Notes under the pieces: generated by a model
The model's database searches: none
The model's input: only the letters and a program-made list of their open reading frames with translations
What the model was told of the DNA's origin: nothing
Shown here: positions 11,150 through 22,188 of the stretch, in pieces
How the letters are laid out: every line of letters starts with the position of its first letter
Position numbering within the stretch: the first letter of the stretch is position 1
Made by a program: the position numbers and the translations under genes
Source: Nymphalis io
Taxonomy: Eukaryota > Arthropoda > Insecta > Lepidoptera > Nymphalidae
Direction: 5' to 3'
DNA: 64,000 nt
Assembly (NCBI RefSeq): GCF_905147045.1
Contig: NC_065906.1
Coordinates: 2,976,001-3,040,000, forward strand

Positions 11150-13045
11150 TGCCACGCCGCGCCGCCGATAACAAAATCACTAGAGAACGTGGACAGCGAT
11201 GTAGCCTATACACTTGAGATGGACATGGTATTTTGAATGTGCCGCAAACAAGAGCTGTGACCTCCTTAAGTGCGTAAGGGACAAATGAACGTACCTTTTT
11301 GACGTTATCATTATTACATTGCACAGAAGTGTCCGATTGTACCACACACAAATAACTCTGTTCCGCGTTTTTACTCGTGCTCAATACAGATTATATATTT
11401 CTGTATCATGATGCACATCATGTGCATCTCATTAACTAATTACTTACCAGTACAAATTTCAAGATTAGTTGACGTTTTTTACTACTCCTCTATTCACGGT
11501 CGTGGCATAAAATTATAAAGCCTTAAACTCAAAGGAGCTATCTAAAGTTTTTTTTATTTAAATCGTACCGGTATTTCTGAAATCAGCGGGTTCAAAGATA
11601 CATATCTCAAGCTTTATAATATTCGTATATATGTTATATATTCGTAAAACATACAATACTGTTTACTCATGTTAATATAAATGCCATATCCGAATTGACT
11701 ATATATAACTCGGCAAACATCGCCAATGCCCGAAATACAGTGCGGGCGACGCGTCGTAAATCGCGCGGCTCGGAGGGCCTTTGTGGGCTCAACTTGGCAC
11801 AAACATACCTACGCCTGCCTCGCATCGACTCCGCTATCTACCTAAACCTTGCAAAAACACGCGACAAAAACAGTTAGGTAATGTTGAGACCGGTCAGCGT
11901 GATGCTCGGAGCTGAACAAAACAAGTACCTCGGTCGTGATAACTTACAGAGAAGGTACAGTAACAAACATCTTAAGCAAGAATAATGTTTAGTTTTAAAT
12001 GTATGAGATAATATAATTAATATTTTTATTTTTTATATTTATAGATTGAAAATTAAAAAAAAAAGTTTAGCATATTATTTCGAAAATATTTAATTAGGTA
12101 ACAATTAATCGTCTATACAAGTTAATCTTATTTAAATAATACATAATCGAAGAAAAATAAAATATTTGTAACAGTTAATAAAAATACTTCAATTGCAGAC
12201 AGATGCAGTTATACAAACATTAACATATTATATCAATAATCAATTACATCAATTGTCACATACAATAAAAAAATGGTACGTAGAATTCTCAATTTAAAAA
12301 GTGTATATTTTTAAATTAAGAAATGTTGATAATTTTATTTGTAACATTCTTAACCTTTTTTTTTAAATCGGACTCTCAAACTGCGGCTACACGAGTTAGC
12401 AAATAATATAACGACACAGAATAAGTTGATAACACTCCGGGACGGAACTTCTTTCACCGTAATGTTGTAATTATTATAGGGGTTATTATCTAATTGTTTT
12501 AGTAGATATGTACTTTCCTAATTATACTAATTTATTTATTGTTAAAATTCCACACAATATAAACATACTTAAGTCCTCAATGTGAATTAAGTTTACGGTG
12601 TTAATTATATATATTTTTTATTATTTTAATAGTCACCTATATTAAGATGTCGACATATTGTTTATTTATCCTGACTTATCGACTGGACATAAAGATAAAA
12701 ATATTTTTGTATAGCTAACCTAGAATCGTTTTCAATGCCCGGGATAAAACAGTGTACGGAGTGACGTATGTACGAATTGTAAGAAAGTCACTAAAGTCTT
12801 TCTCAGAATACGGTATAACTATAGCTGACAATATTCTAGATATTCGAATTATGTGGCTAATACCAATATTTGGAAGTACACCTATGTTTAAACAGATTTT
12901 CCTTTTTAGTTTTTTTTATATAAAAAAATTGCTTTATTCGTTAAATTGCAAATTGCTTTTTTTCACGGTGACCTTAACCGACGATATAGACACCGTTTTT
13001 ATTATTTATATCAAACGAGATAGAGTAATAGACTACATTTTTTTC
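11150..13045. other. Gene-free stretch
   Basis: A CpG-bearing patch at 11.69-11.95 kb is followed by AT-rich DNA to 13 kb. ORFs of 60-108 codons here are low complexity or overlap on both strands; none is supported. Confidence 0.4.
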
Positions 13046-13303
13046 ACTGGTAGGTAGGGCTCTGTGCAAGCTCGTCTGGGTAGGTACCACCCACTCATCA
13101 GATATTCTACCGCAAAACAGCAGTACTTGGTATTGCTGTGTTCCGGTTTAAAGGATGAATGAGGCAGTGTAATTACAGGCACAAGGGACGTAACATCTTA
13201 ATTCCCAAGGTTGGTGGCGCATTGGCGATGTAAGCGATGGTTAACATTTCTTACAACTCCAATGTCTACGGGCATTGGTGACCACTTACCATCAAGTGGT
13301 CCA
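13046..13303 (+). mobile_element. SINE-B copy
   Basis: Starts 'actggtaggtagggctctgt', continues through 'gtaggtaccacccactcatc' and 'gtgttccggttt', and ends 'gaccacttaccatcaagtgg'. The orientation is that of the family's A-tail. It is truncated before the A-rich end. Confidence 0.9.
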
Positions 13304-13703
13304 AATGCTGGCTAGAATTGATATAATTGTAAATTGTTCTCAAGATATGCGATCCCTATACATGATGATGATATCCTCCTTGACGTATTCGTCAAAGACG
13401 TACCTTGTTAGCTTCTGGAATAGAAGCGAAGTTAGCGAGGCGAGACCTGATTTGGTTTTAAAAACCCCACATGGCGCGAAGCTTAATCGTCCAGAAGACC
13501 TGTAGGTGGTAGTTATTAAGAAGCCTCGGGGTGATTTTACATACATACAAAACACACATAAACACATAAATCTTAAAATGTGTGTTCAAAAGAGAACTTG
13601 AATAAAGTGTACTTTTATCTTGATTTGTTTAAAAATTGTTTGCAATAAAATCAACTAAAAACAACTTTTTAAATAATGACGGTAGCGCTTAAAACTATAT
13701 ACC

Positions 13704-13724
13704 AAATTGAATTGAATTGAATTG
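13704..13724. repeat. (TTGAA)n short tandem repeat
   Basis: Four units of a five-base TTGAA-type repeat; minor microsatellite in gene-free DNA. Confidence 0.8.
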
Positions 13725-14040
13725 ACATATTCTATGCCATTTTCTATTGTCTCATGCTACGTTAAGCACTTAAAACGGTTCTTGATTAATATAACTCGAT
13801 TTATAATACAATAATATTCCACCGAACTACTTCAAATCATCATAATTTTACTTCCAGAGTCCCGGTGACCACTTCCCCGACATTCATAAGACAATTTGTT
13901 CGAATCCATCATGAATAGTTAATTAAAATGTTGACTATAAGAATGTCATATCAATTCGAGGTCATTTTTGTTTATTCATCTTTACTGAATGGGCCCTATC
14001 TTAGACCTGTATTATTTCCATACATAATATACACAGTATC

Positions 14041-14333
14041 AGCCTGTTAATGTCCCACTGCTGGGCTAAGATCTCCCCTTCCTTTTGAGGAGAAGATTTG
14101 GAGCTTATTCCACCACGCTGCTCCAATGCGGGTTGGTAGAATACACAAGTGGCAGAATTTCAATTAAATAATACACATGCAGGTTTCCTCGCGATGTTTT
14201 ACTTTACCGTCAAACACGAGATGAATTATAATCACATATAAGCATATGAAAATTCAGTGGTGCTTGCCCGGGTTTTGAACTCACAATCATCGGTTAAGAT
14301 TCACGCGTTCTAACCACTAGGCCATCTCGGCTT
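14041..14333 (-). mobile_element. SINE-A (tRNA-derived), near full length
   Basis: Reverse complement of the family: begins with the 3' end 'agcctgttaatgtcccactg' and finishes with the tRNA-like head 'ccactaggccatctcggc'. Body motifs are in the expected order, with modest divergence. Confidence 0.9.
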
Positions 14334-14759
14334 TTTTTCCATAATATATATATTATAATATCCTCAAAACCACTAGTTCGAAGAGAAAAGGGAGGGCATT
14401 TACACAAAACGTTTGTCATTAAAAAAAATTATGCTGCGCGACAAAAAAATTAAACTAAAATGTTTGTACATTTTTTTCCATTCTCTTAAATATAAAAATT
14501 ATTACTGTGTCTTTTAAAAGATGGACATTAGTTTTTTTTTATAGAAATACATATACTTTTTGCAGCTATCGTGTATCTACTGACTACGGATGAACATAAA
14601 TACATATGTCATACATAGCCTATGTCCGTACTGTAACTATTAAACTTAGGTAACTATGATAAGTCGAACATCCACAGAGTCGACTTAGGCATACTGCCTA
14701 CATTATACTCTAATATATATATATATATGAAACCAAGCTCAGATCTTTATATGTTATAA

Positions 14760-15030
14760 GTAGGCGGACGGGCAAATGGGCTACCGATGTTAAGTGGCCG
14801 CACATAGCCATTGACTATGTGCGAAATATTAACCTTTCCTTACACCGCCACTGCGATACCAACCTTGGGAAATGAGATGTTAAGTCCCATGTGCCTGTAC
14901 CTACACTGGCTAACTCACACTTCAAACCGGAACTCAACAATACTAAGTATCACTGCTTAAAGATAGAATTTCTGATGAGTGGGTGATATCAACTCAGTGA
15001 GGCTTTACACAAAGTCCTACCACCAAGTAC
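14760..15030 (-). mobile_element. SINE-B copy, diverged
   Basis: Starts 'taggcggacgggcaaatggg' and ends '...gtcctaccaccaagt'. It is older than its neighbour at 15041 by the number of differences. It contains an 8-bp hairpin (gcacatag/ctatgtgc) around 14801-14822. Confidence 0.85.
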
Positions 15031-15040
15031 ACTAAAGTAA

Positions 15041-15257
15041 CACTGGTGGTAGAGCTTTGTGCAAGCTCGTCTGGTTAGGTACCACCCACTCATCAGATAT
15101 TCTACCGCAATACAGCAGTACTTGGTGTTGTTGTGTTCCGGTTTGAAAGGTGAGTGAGCCAATGTAATTACAGGCACAAGGGACATAACATCTTAGTTCC
15201 AAAGGTTGGTGACGCATTGGTGATATAAGCGATGGTTAACATTTCTTACAATGCCAA
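15041..15257 (+). mobile_element. SINE-B copy, head-to-head with the previous one
   Basis: Starts 'cactggtggtagagctttgt' and runs through 'gtaattacaggcacaaggga' to 'acaatgccaatatct'. It lies about 10 bases from the opposite-strand copy ending near 15030, so the pair forms an imperfect inverted repeat. Confidence 0.9.
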
Positions 15258-16199
15258 TATCTAACCTACAGAACGCTTGATATCGTTGTTTTCCTTTACC
15301 GTTAACTTTGAAATTAATCAAAACTACAATCGTAAAAGGTAACGGTTTTATTTTTACTTTTCTTATTTCCTTATCTTGGAATTGAAAATTCAAAAAGTGA
15401 AGACCACCACAAGAGTTGGTCCGACATAACAGAATGGTAGAGTAGAAGAACAGAAAAATACAGAGTGAGGAAGAAAACAGCAGATTAATGACGGTAACTA
15501 GGTACCGAGATGATTACCAGTACGCAGCCTGACTTAGCCCTAAGGTTGATAGTAATCAATATATATTATCTTAACACTTCAAACATCGATCGATCGATCT
15601 ATACTTAAACGACCTCTATAACCATTTCAAATACAGCTATTATATAACTATTCAATTATGAGCCATATAATCCAAATAAACACTGAATGAATAATATCAA
15701 ATCTTATCTACTAACTTTTCCCGCGCGATGTTATTAGATGTAAAAAATTAGATTGATGATGAGCGATAAACCAGTAATAGAACAGTTTCCACCAGCGGCG
15801 TCTCCCGCGTGTGACAACGTGTTTGCAAAATATCATGTTGTCTAGTTAAGACCAGAACGCGTAACAAAGAAACAAACTCACTTTTCCATTTATATATTAG
15901 TAAGGATAGTATAATGTTAACTAAATAAAGTACTAATCTCGAAACTGCGAGTCAACTAATTATGTCATAAAATATGCAATTCACTTTCATGAGAAAAATA
16001 AGTTGCTGTAATAATTGCGACCATTAGCTGGTTAGACCGCTAACTGGTCGCGTCGAGACACCCGCGAGACGTCAAGACAAACTTCGTAACCGAGAAAAGT
16101 TTTGAACCGCGGTTGAGCGTAAAAGTTGAGTGAACTTTACAAGCGATAAAACTTTTGTCGAGATCTTTTGGTGGTCGGTGGAAAGTTGATGCGTTGGGA
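15258..16199. other. Gene-free stretch 5' of the dan promoter
   Basis: No gene. A short run 'tatattagtaaggatagtat' near 15.9 kb is a common repeat end. CpG density rises from about 16.02 kb toward the dan promoter. Confidence 0.4.
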
Positions 16200-16612
16200 A
16201 TTAATTGCATTAATAAAGTGCGGAGGCTAGGCCGGTGTTTACGGCGTGCGGGGCGCGAAGGGGCGGCGGGTGCGGCGCGCGGGCGGGCGAACGGACACAA
16301 AGGAGAGGCGCGGCCCGGCGGCCGGCGACTGGCGGACCGCGGCTGGTCTTATCACCGGCAGTCGGCATACAGTCGCCGCGCGCGCTCCACAACGCTCGTC
16401 TCGTACCGATACCGTGCTAACTGTCGTCGATGAACTAGTGACTTGTGATTGTGAGTGAAACCCGAACCGCGACCTGTGTGAACACGTGCCGCGCACTGCG
16501 CATCTCTGCAATATTTTTATTGGTTGGAGTTCCAAGCACGCTGTCGTTTATTATATAGCAAAACGGCTGAGCTGTCAAAAATTGTAAACAGACCACACGT
16601 GCCGTCTCGCAA
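16200..16612 (+). promoter_or_regulatory. dan: CpG-island promoter and noncoding first exon of dan (proposed)
   Basis: A strongly GC- and CpG-rich block ends at a good splice donor: CTCGCAA, then GTAAGT at 16613. The next acceptor in the right context is the poly-T tract plus acag ending at 18336, 16 bases before the dan ATG. The two would join a 5'UTR exon to the coding exon across a 1.7 kb intron. Several ORFs of 60-98 codons on both strands here are by-products of CpG richness. The transcription start is not fixed. Confidence 0.55.
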
Positions 16613-17157
16613 GTAAGTTATGAAGTTATTATTTCATAAGTTGTCCGGGAAAATTTTCTTGATATCGAAACCGCGTAAAATTATCTAATTTTATATTACG
16701 TATAGAAAACCAGATTTACTTTCAGAATTTTATTTCGTTAACGTTTTTAAATTGTAATATCGAAATAATTAATTTTAAATAACTAAAAAAAAAATTAATA
16801 CATTGTCACATACATAATATTTTTTGTGAAACTGATATAAATGCAAATAAATAATAATCCCTTGCATTTAGTGTAGCGATTCTTTGTAAATCCATATTAA
16901 TCTACCTTCACATAAGTCAAAATGTTTACAATTCGAATTAACTGAAATTATGATTCACTGAAAGTAAAATCAAGTTAAACAGTTTTTGTTTGTTTTATTA
17001 TAAAAATTAATATTATGCCACTAAGACTAAACATACTGTTATATAAAATGTATAAATAGTGAATACGCTTCATGCCCAAAGTAATCAACTAGAATTCAAT
17101 TATTTATAAATTTTTATTATTATATTATATAAATTAGTTTTCTCGCTATACTAATTA

Positions 17158-17160
<3 letters not shown>

Positions 17161-17201
<41 letters not shown>

Positions 17202-17230
17202 TAATATATATATATATATATATATATATA
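17161..17230. repeat. (TA)n microsatellite in the dan 5' intron
   Basis: Two long TA runs separated by a short 'gata' interruption, within the proposed dan 5'UTR intron. Confidence 0.95.
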
Positions 17231-18352
17231 GATAAATGAGGACACCTTTATTTTGTATTGCTAACTGAAAAAACTTACTAAACCAATATAATCGCGGAAG
17301 AAGATGAGTATTTTCGAAGATCCGTAATTTAGTAGAAGATTTTGGTCTATAATAATAGGATTTTGCTTTTTTCGTAATAAAAACAGTAATAAAAAATTTG
17401 ACTAAAATTTTACGATCGGTATTAAGAAAAAAACTAAGAAAAGTTTTTAATGGTTACAAAATAAATAAATATAAAACACTATATTTTATTGATAATTAAT
17501 TGAAGTCACGAACTAAGCAAAGTGTAGAATTAAATAAAAATAAAATTAATAACAAAATATGACATCAAAAATTAAACTTTTCGCAAAAATATAACTTTGA
17601 TGAAGTTCGATTTGGCCTTCTGAAACTAGTGTTATTCTATCTCAAAATAAAATAATAATGTAAAAATATATATGGAGGTAATTTTTCTTTGTGTCAAGCA
17701 ACGCCATCTGTCGGCGGACGTCAGATGTAGAGCTAGCAAGGTCACAGTGTCAACGACCCGACAACTTTTGCCGCTTACTGTTGTCGTAGGTCATAATTTT
17801 ATGTCTTCTTTTTGTTTATCTTTTCGCAACTTTATAGCTTTCCGCGTAAACAAGTTTATCATTCTCCCCAAACACGTTTGGAAATAATAAATAATGAATA
17901 GAATTGTACGTTTTGCGAAATATTTAATAACACAAACATGTATCTATCACGATAAGCAAGGATCAGTGCACTTTTTGTATTGCGTTGCTGATAAAAGTCA
18001 CGAGTAAATTAACGAATTACGAATTATAATTTCGCAGTATAATGCATTTGACTTTATAACAATTACTTTAGATGATTATTTAAATGATAGGGTATGATTT
18101 AGCTATTTTCGAAAAGAAATATTTTTATATATTATAATATAATATGTATGTTGAGTAATTAAAAAAACAATTTAATATATTTGCAAATATGAACCGTTGA
18201 TCATATAATCGCAAATGAATTAATTGTCAGCAGAAAATATAAGACTTGATTTTAATTTGTAGCGTAATAAAAGAATTGTGAATCTACAATGAGTTTTTTA
18301 TAGCAAATTCTAATTGCATATCATTTTTTTTTACAGTAAGCGAGAGGCGAAA

Positions 18353-19888
18353 ATGGCGTCAAAGGGCAAGCGTCCCATGCGAGCTATCACACCCGGAGAT
18401 AAAATAGAGGCGATACAGCGAGTCAACGATGGCGAATCTAAAGCTTCAGTCGCCCGAGACATTGGCGTGCCAGAGTCCACTCTTCGTGGTTGGTGTAAGA
18501 ACGAAGACAAGCTACGCTATATGACCTCTCGTTTATCCTCGCCGGACACCGATAAGAGCAATGACGGGGACCCGCCCGACAAGAGAGCGCGCACCGAGTC
18601 TCCAATTGCTCCACAATCACCTACTACAACCGGCCTCGATCTTTCAAGCCCAGCCACTATTACCCACAACGTTCCAAAACCAACTCTGTCGACCGACAAA
18701 CCAGTCGAACTAACAACAAAACGAAGTGAACCTTCTCCACCACATCCGCATCCACCTCGTGAACGTCGCCCTGACCCAGGAGCAAGCGTTTCAATGAGTG
18801 CTATCAGCCCTCTAACTGGACTTGGTCATCTGCCTGGACTTACTCATTCACACCTCGGATTGAGTTTCAATGAGATTGCAACCAATCTCACATTACTTGC
18901 ACAACTTAACCCTGGTCTTTCTGCTTTATCAGCTCAACCGGCTAGTCGGGCATTGAGGTCAGTAAGATCTCCTAAACCAGCGCACAATGGAATCCTGAAC
19001 ATGAACGACACCAAGCATCGGAATAAACCAAATCACTCCTCAGATTTATACCGAAGCAGCAGCTCAAGATCGAGTCATCACATGAGCTCTCAGTCCGCTA
19101 GTCATCCTGTCGAGGATTCTATATGGTATTGGCTACAAGCCCAACAGGCAATGCTTGATTTAACCGCTCAAACGACTGCTGCACATCCACTTCAACTAGG
19201 AAAAGTGAACGACCCAGCCTTGCCTACAAAACCTGTAGCCCCAGTGTCGCCCATCGCTCCACACCTCGATTATAACAGAAATTCATGGCTATGGCAATAT
19301 TACAAACAATTTGGTGGTGCAATGCCCTTACCTGAAGATAAACTAAAATCTGCGTCGCAAGTGCCAAAAGAAAAAGCTGCTGATAATATTCTCTATTCAC
19401 ATCTAACCAAAGGTAAAACGGAGGACGATCGAAGTGTGCCTAGTCCGTCACAAACCCAATCGCTAGCGGCAGAAGTGCGCGAAACCGTAACCGCGCCTCA
19501 AGAACCGCGCATAGCTGAGCCGGCAATAAGTCCAGAAGTCGAGATCGAGAATAAGGAACCGGCCATAGAAAAACCCATCGAGTGCGGAAAAATTCAAGCG
19601 AAAGCACGAAACGTTCTGGATAATCTGCTTTTCAATAGTAGTAACCAGGTGGTGCACGAGGAGAACAAGAGCATCAGATCTGCCAACGGCGAATGGGAAT
19701 CGGGTACGGTGGAGGCGCTCGAGCACGGCGACAAGTTCCTCGCGTGGCTGGAGGCGAGTGGCGACCCGAGCGTGACGCGCATGCACGTGCATCAGCTGCG
19801 CGCGTTGCTGCACAATCTGCGCACTCGGCGTGCGGCCGCCGTGCCCGCCGTGCCCGCCGCGCCCGCCGACGCCGCCCGACGCAAATAA
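18353..19888 (+). CDS. dan: Distal antenna (dan), Psq-type HTH nuclear protein
   Basis: Single coding exon of 511 residues. The start ATG at 18353 (context gcgaaaATGG) lies 16 bases after an acceptor; an in-frame ATG at 18314 is in the intron and was rejected. Residues about 7-60 form a Psq/CENP-B-like helix-turn-helix with the diagnostic GESKASVARDIGVPESTLRGW. Further conserved-looking islands are DSIWYWLQAQQ (about residue 253), NSWLWQYYKQF (about 309) and a C-terminal GDKFLAWLEASGDP block (about 458-490). The remainder is Ser/Pro-rich linker. In Drosophila the dan/danr pair specifies antennal identity and takes part in eye determination as nuclear factors. Only one copy is seen here. The last 60 or so codons are far more GC-rich than the rest. 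The family call is firm; naming dan versus danr is not possible in Lepidoptera. Confidence 0.93.
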   Translation: MASKGKRPMRAITPGDKIEAIQRVNDGESKASVARDIGVPESTLRGWCKNEDKLRYMTSRLSSPDTDKSNDGDPPDKRARTESPIAPQSPTTTGLDLSSPATITHNVPKPTLSTDKPVELTTKRSEPSPPHPHPPRERRPDPGASVSMSAISPLTGLGHLPGLTHSHLGLSFNEIATNLTLLAQLNPGLSALSAQPASRALRSVRSPKPAHNGILNMNDTKHRNKPNHSSDLYRSSSSRSSHHMSSQSASHPVEDSIWYWLQAQQAMLDLTAQTTAAHPLQLGKVNDPALPTKPVAPVSPIAPHLDYNRNSWLWQYYKQFGGAMPLPEDKLKSASQVPKEKAADNILYSHLTKGKTEDDRSVPSPSQTQSLAAEVRETVTAPQEPRIAEPAISPEVEIENKEPAIEKPIECGKIQAKARNVLDNLLFNSSNQVVHEENKSIRSANGEWESGTVEALEHGDKFLAWLEASGDPSVTRMHVHQLRALLHNLRTRRAAAVPAVPAAPADAARRK

Positions 19889-21143
19889 ACGGCCGGGAAT
19901 GTCGCGCTCGCTACAGGGAATATATCAATTACGTGTACATAGTCGTTATACGTCGTCGCCAGTAAGCGTTCACTTGTGATATGTGTAGCCAAATTTGCGT
20001 AATTTCTTTGTTCTAAAAGAAAAGCTATGCATCGTATCTTAATTTTAGTCTATATTAAAATAAGTAATAAATCAGAAGCCGTTCTCTTTAAAGCTTTGTC
20101 GAGTGACTACGACCATAGTTAATCTATTTCCGAGTTTATATCAGACTTATTGTAATACAGATACGAGTATATATCTTTATCTAATGTAAATGTAAATGGA
20201 TGTTATTGATCAACAAACACGTTACTTTTCAATGCACGCAAACATTTACGTGATTAGTCTAAGTAGAACCGCTGTATGTTGCCATTCGACTATTACATTC
20301 CTAGCTGTACCCTACTCTAGTTGTTCGAACCCTATGTTCTACCTCAAGTCAAGCGTAGCTAATGCTAAGTCACGACGTCCTTTCAATCGTCCGTTGATAT
20401 CGCTCGTCGATGTCGCGGGCGAGCTGTTAGGGCGTCATGAACCATACCAAATATTGAAAGGATGCGATGTTCTCGTGTGCCAAACATGCGAACAAGGTAT
20501 ATTATTAAGATAATTTATGACTATTGTGTTAGAGCTAGAGATTCGTGTAATTGTTTTCTATTGCTCAGTATTTTATATGGTAGACATTGTCTATGTCTCG
20601 ATTTGGAATTGTATTAAGTGTTAAAGTTAACAGTTAAGGACACTGTGATCGAAATTATAAATTATTGAGAGATTATAAATAATGTAAGTACATTCCTAAT
20701 GAATAGAGTGTATTATTGTACTGTTAAAAGATTGTCCAATGGTTTAGTGGTTGCTGAAACAACTAGCAACTAATTCTTCTAGCAGAGTTCAAATCCTTTT
20801 CACTGAAGTTAGAATAATTCGTTTGCATTTCGTGTTAATTATATTAGCTCCACTGGAAGTTGTTTGAGAAGATATTTTGTACAAAATTACAAATATGGAA
20901 TTATTAGGATATAACTCATTACACAAAATATGTGAACTTGAAAATGTTGAAAAATAAAATTTGATTGAACCTTACATGATTATTTTATTTTTTTATATAA
21001 TCCTACCTTTTATAAAAAATTTAAGATAGCCCAATAAAATTGTGTTACCAATTAAACTGGAATGACTAATTTTACAATCAACAATTAATTCTATTTTTTA
21101 AAATCAGACTATTGATGAATTTAAGACGCAAGTTGTAAATGTA
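19889..21143 (+). other. dan 3' flank / probable 3'UTR, then intergenic
   Basis: The region after the stop codon is AT-rich, with possible AATAAA signals (for example near 20064 and 20954). A 105-codon ORF at 20196-20513 has no recognisable domain and is probably chance within the 3'UTR. A weak tRNA-like SINE remnant may lie at about 20725-20830 ('tccaatggtttagtggttgc', then 'agagttcaaatcc'). Confidence 0.4.
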
Positions 21144-21316
21144 ACGCCATCTCGTGGTGTGATATTGAAATAGAAAAATTAAATGATAATATTAAATGTT
21201 TTGCAGTAACGTTTTAACCTAACTTTTAAATAAAAGAACTGAATAACTACACAAAATAAAGTAATAATTAACTATTAGATGAAATATTATTTTAGTATTG
21301 TACTGCCACCTAGTAG
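21144..21316 (-). promoter_or_regulatory. Two CTCF-like motifs between dan and DRC7
   Basis: On the minus strand, 21144-21158 reads accacgagatggcgt and 21301-21316 reads ctactaggtggcagta. Both fit the core AGRKGGCR of the CTCF motif, the second with one mismatch to CCASYAGRKGGCR. A third, weaker site is at 17701-17715. This is motif matching only; binding is not shown. Confidence 0.35.
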
Positions 21317-21359
21317 AGAGTAGCAGTAATATATAAAACGTAAAATAAAAGGTACTTAC

Positions 21360-22033
21360 GACCAACATCGGCTTCTGTAGCGGCTCATAATCGAAATAAT
21401 CAGAAACAAATGATGATAATCCCTGCCATGACGTTGTGTCAGAAAAGCATAATTTTGTCGGCCTGATCGTAGTACATACCATTTTCTAAAATAGTAATAA
21501 ATATATTTTAAAAATAAATATGATTTCAATATTTTAAAATAAAACATAGTCTTAAAGATATAAGAATATTTATGGTTTTAAAGAACAAGAAAGATAAGAG
21601 ATTTCACCTGCAGACCACATTCATTGGGTGCTTGTAAAAATAGCGGTCTTCTGGACTTATAGTGAAACTGAAACTGACGTCTAAAATTTTCCGCATATGC
21701 CAGAAGAAGTCTCTCTTTATTCGTATTAATGTAGTAACTTTTAGGAAAACAAGTGCGCGTTTCAAAAACCGGTTCATTTATTTCTGGCCAACAAAGATTA
21801 ATCACACCAAGTTCATATATTACATTATTTAACGATTCTATAGTCAATGGTTCTGTTACATCTTTCAAGCTAAAAATTTTTGAAGATATTTCTTCAAATT
21901 GAAATTCTTCATTAGGACGATCAAATATTTCGCTAGTTACATTCTCATTTACTTCAAGAAGTGGGTCGAGTTGTTCTAACTCCAATTTTTTGTCTGATGA
22001 ATAATTTTCAGATACGACTTTTGCGTTACTCAT
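21360..22033 (-). CDS. DRC7: DRC7 (dynein regulatory complex subunit 7), first two coding exons
   Basis: Exon 1 is 22033-21608 (142 codons, donor GTGAAAT) and exon 2 is 21485-21360 (42 codons, acceptor TTTTAG, donor GTAAGT); both junctions are phase 0. The ATG at 22033 is used because the upstream extension starts at GTG. DRC7 family hallmarks are CFPKSYYINTNKERLLLAYA, ENFRRQFQFHYKSRRPL, NECG and, across the splice, VCTTIRPTKL and a W-Q-G...FVSDYF block. In the family this is a component of the nexin-dynein regulatory complex of motile cilia and sperm flagella, of roughly 850-900 residues. Only the N-terminal 184 residues are visible. No further exons were recognised on the minus strand below 21360, although exons under 60 codons could have been missed. 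Both exons are intact, with an X-box promoter, so a decayed pseudogene is not obvious. Confidence 0.85.
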
Positions 22034-22175
22034 AATTTTAAAACACAACTGCTCAAACACAAATCAATTGATTACTTTCATAACGTTTTTGAAAATAATA
22101 TAAGAATATGATTAACCACGAACGTCAAACTGTCAAAACTAGGTCATTCTTGAAGTTTCCAGTTTCAGGTTTTCA

Positions 22176-22188
22176 GTTACCAGGCAAC
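22176..22188. promoter_or_regulatory. RFX X-box in the DRC7 promoter
   Basis: The 13-mer GTTACCAGGCAAC fits the RFX consensus GTNRCC-N(1-3)-RGYAAC at every position with a one-base spacer. It lies 143 bp upstream of the DRC7 start codon. RFX factors drive cilia genes in animals, including Drosophila ciliated neurons. Confidence 0.75.

Noticed and set aside
13046..13303. ORFs through SINE copies (also at 14989, 15032, 45975 and 59731)
   Set aside because: They translate SINE-B sequence in different frames and recur with the repeat.
16155..16535. Several overlapping ORFs of 60-98 codons in the CpG island
   Set aside because: They occur on both strands in the dan promoter and first exon, and their Arg/Ala/Pro-rich content follows from base composition.
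19463..19813. 116-codon minus-strand ORF
   Set aside because: Antisense shadow of the dan coding exon.
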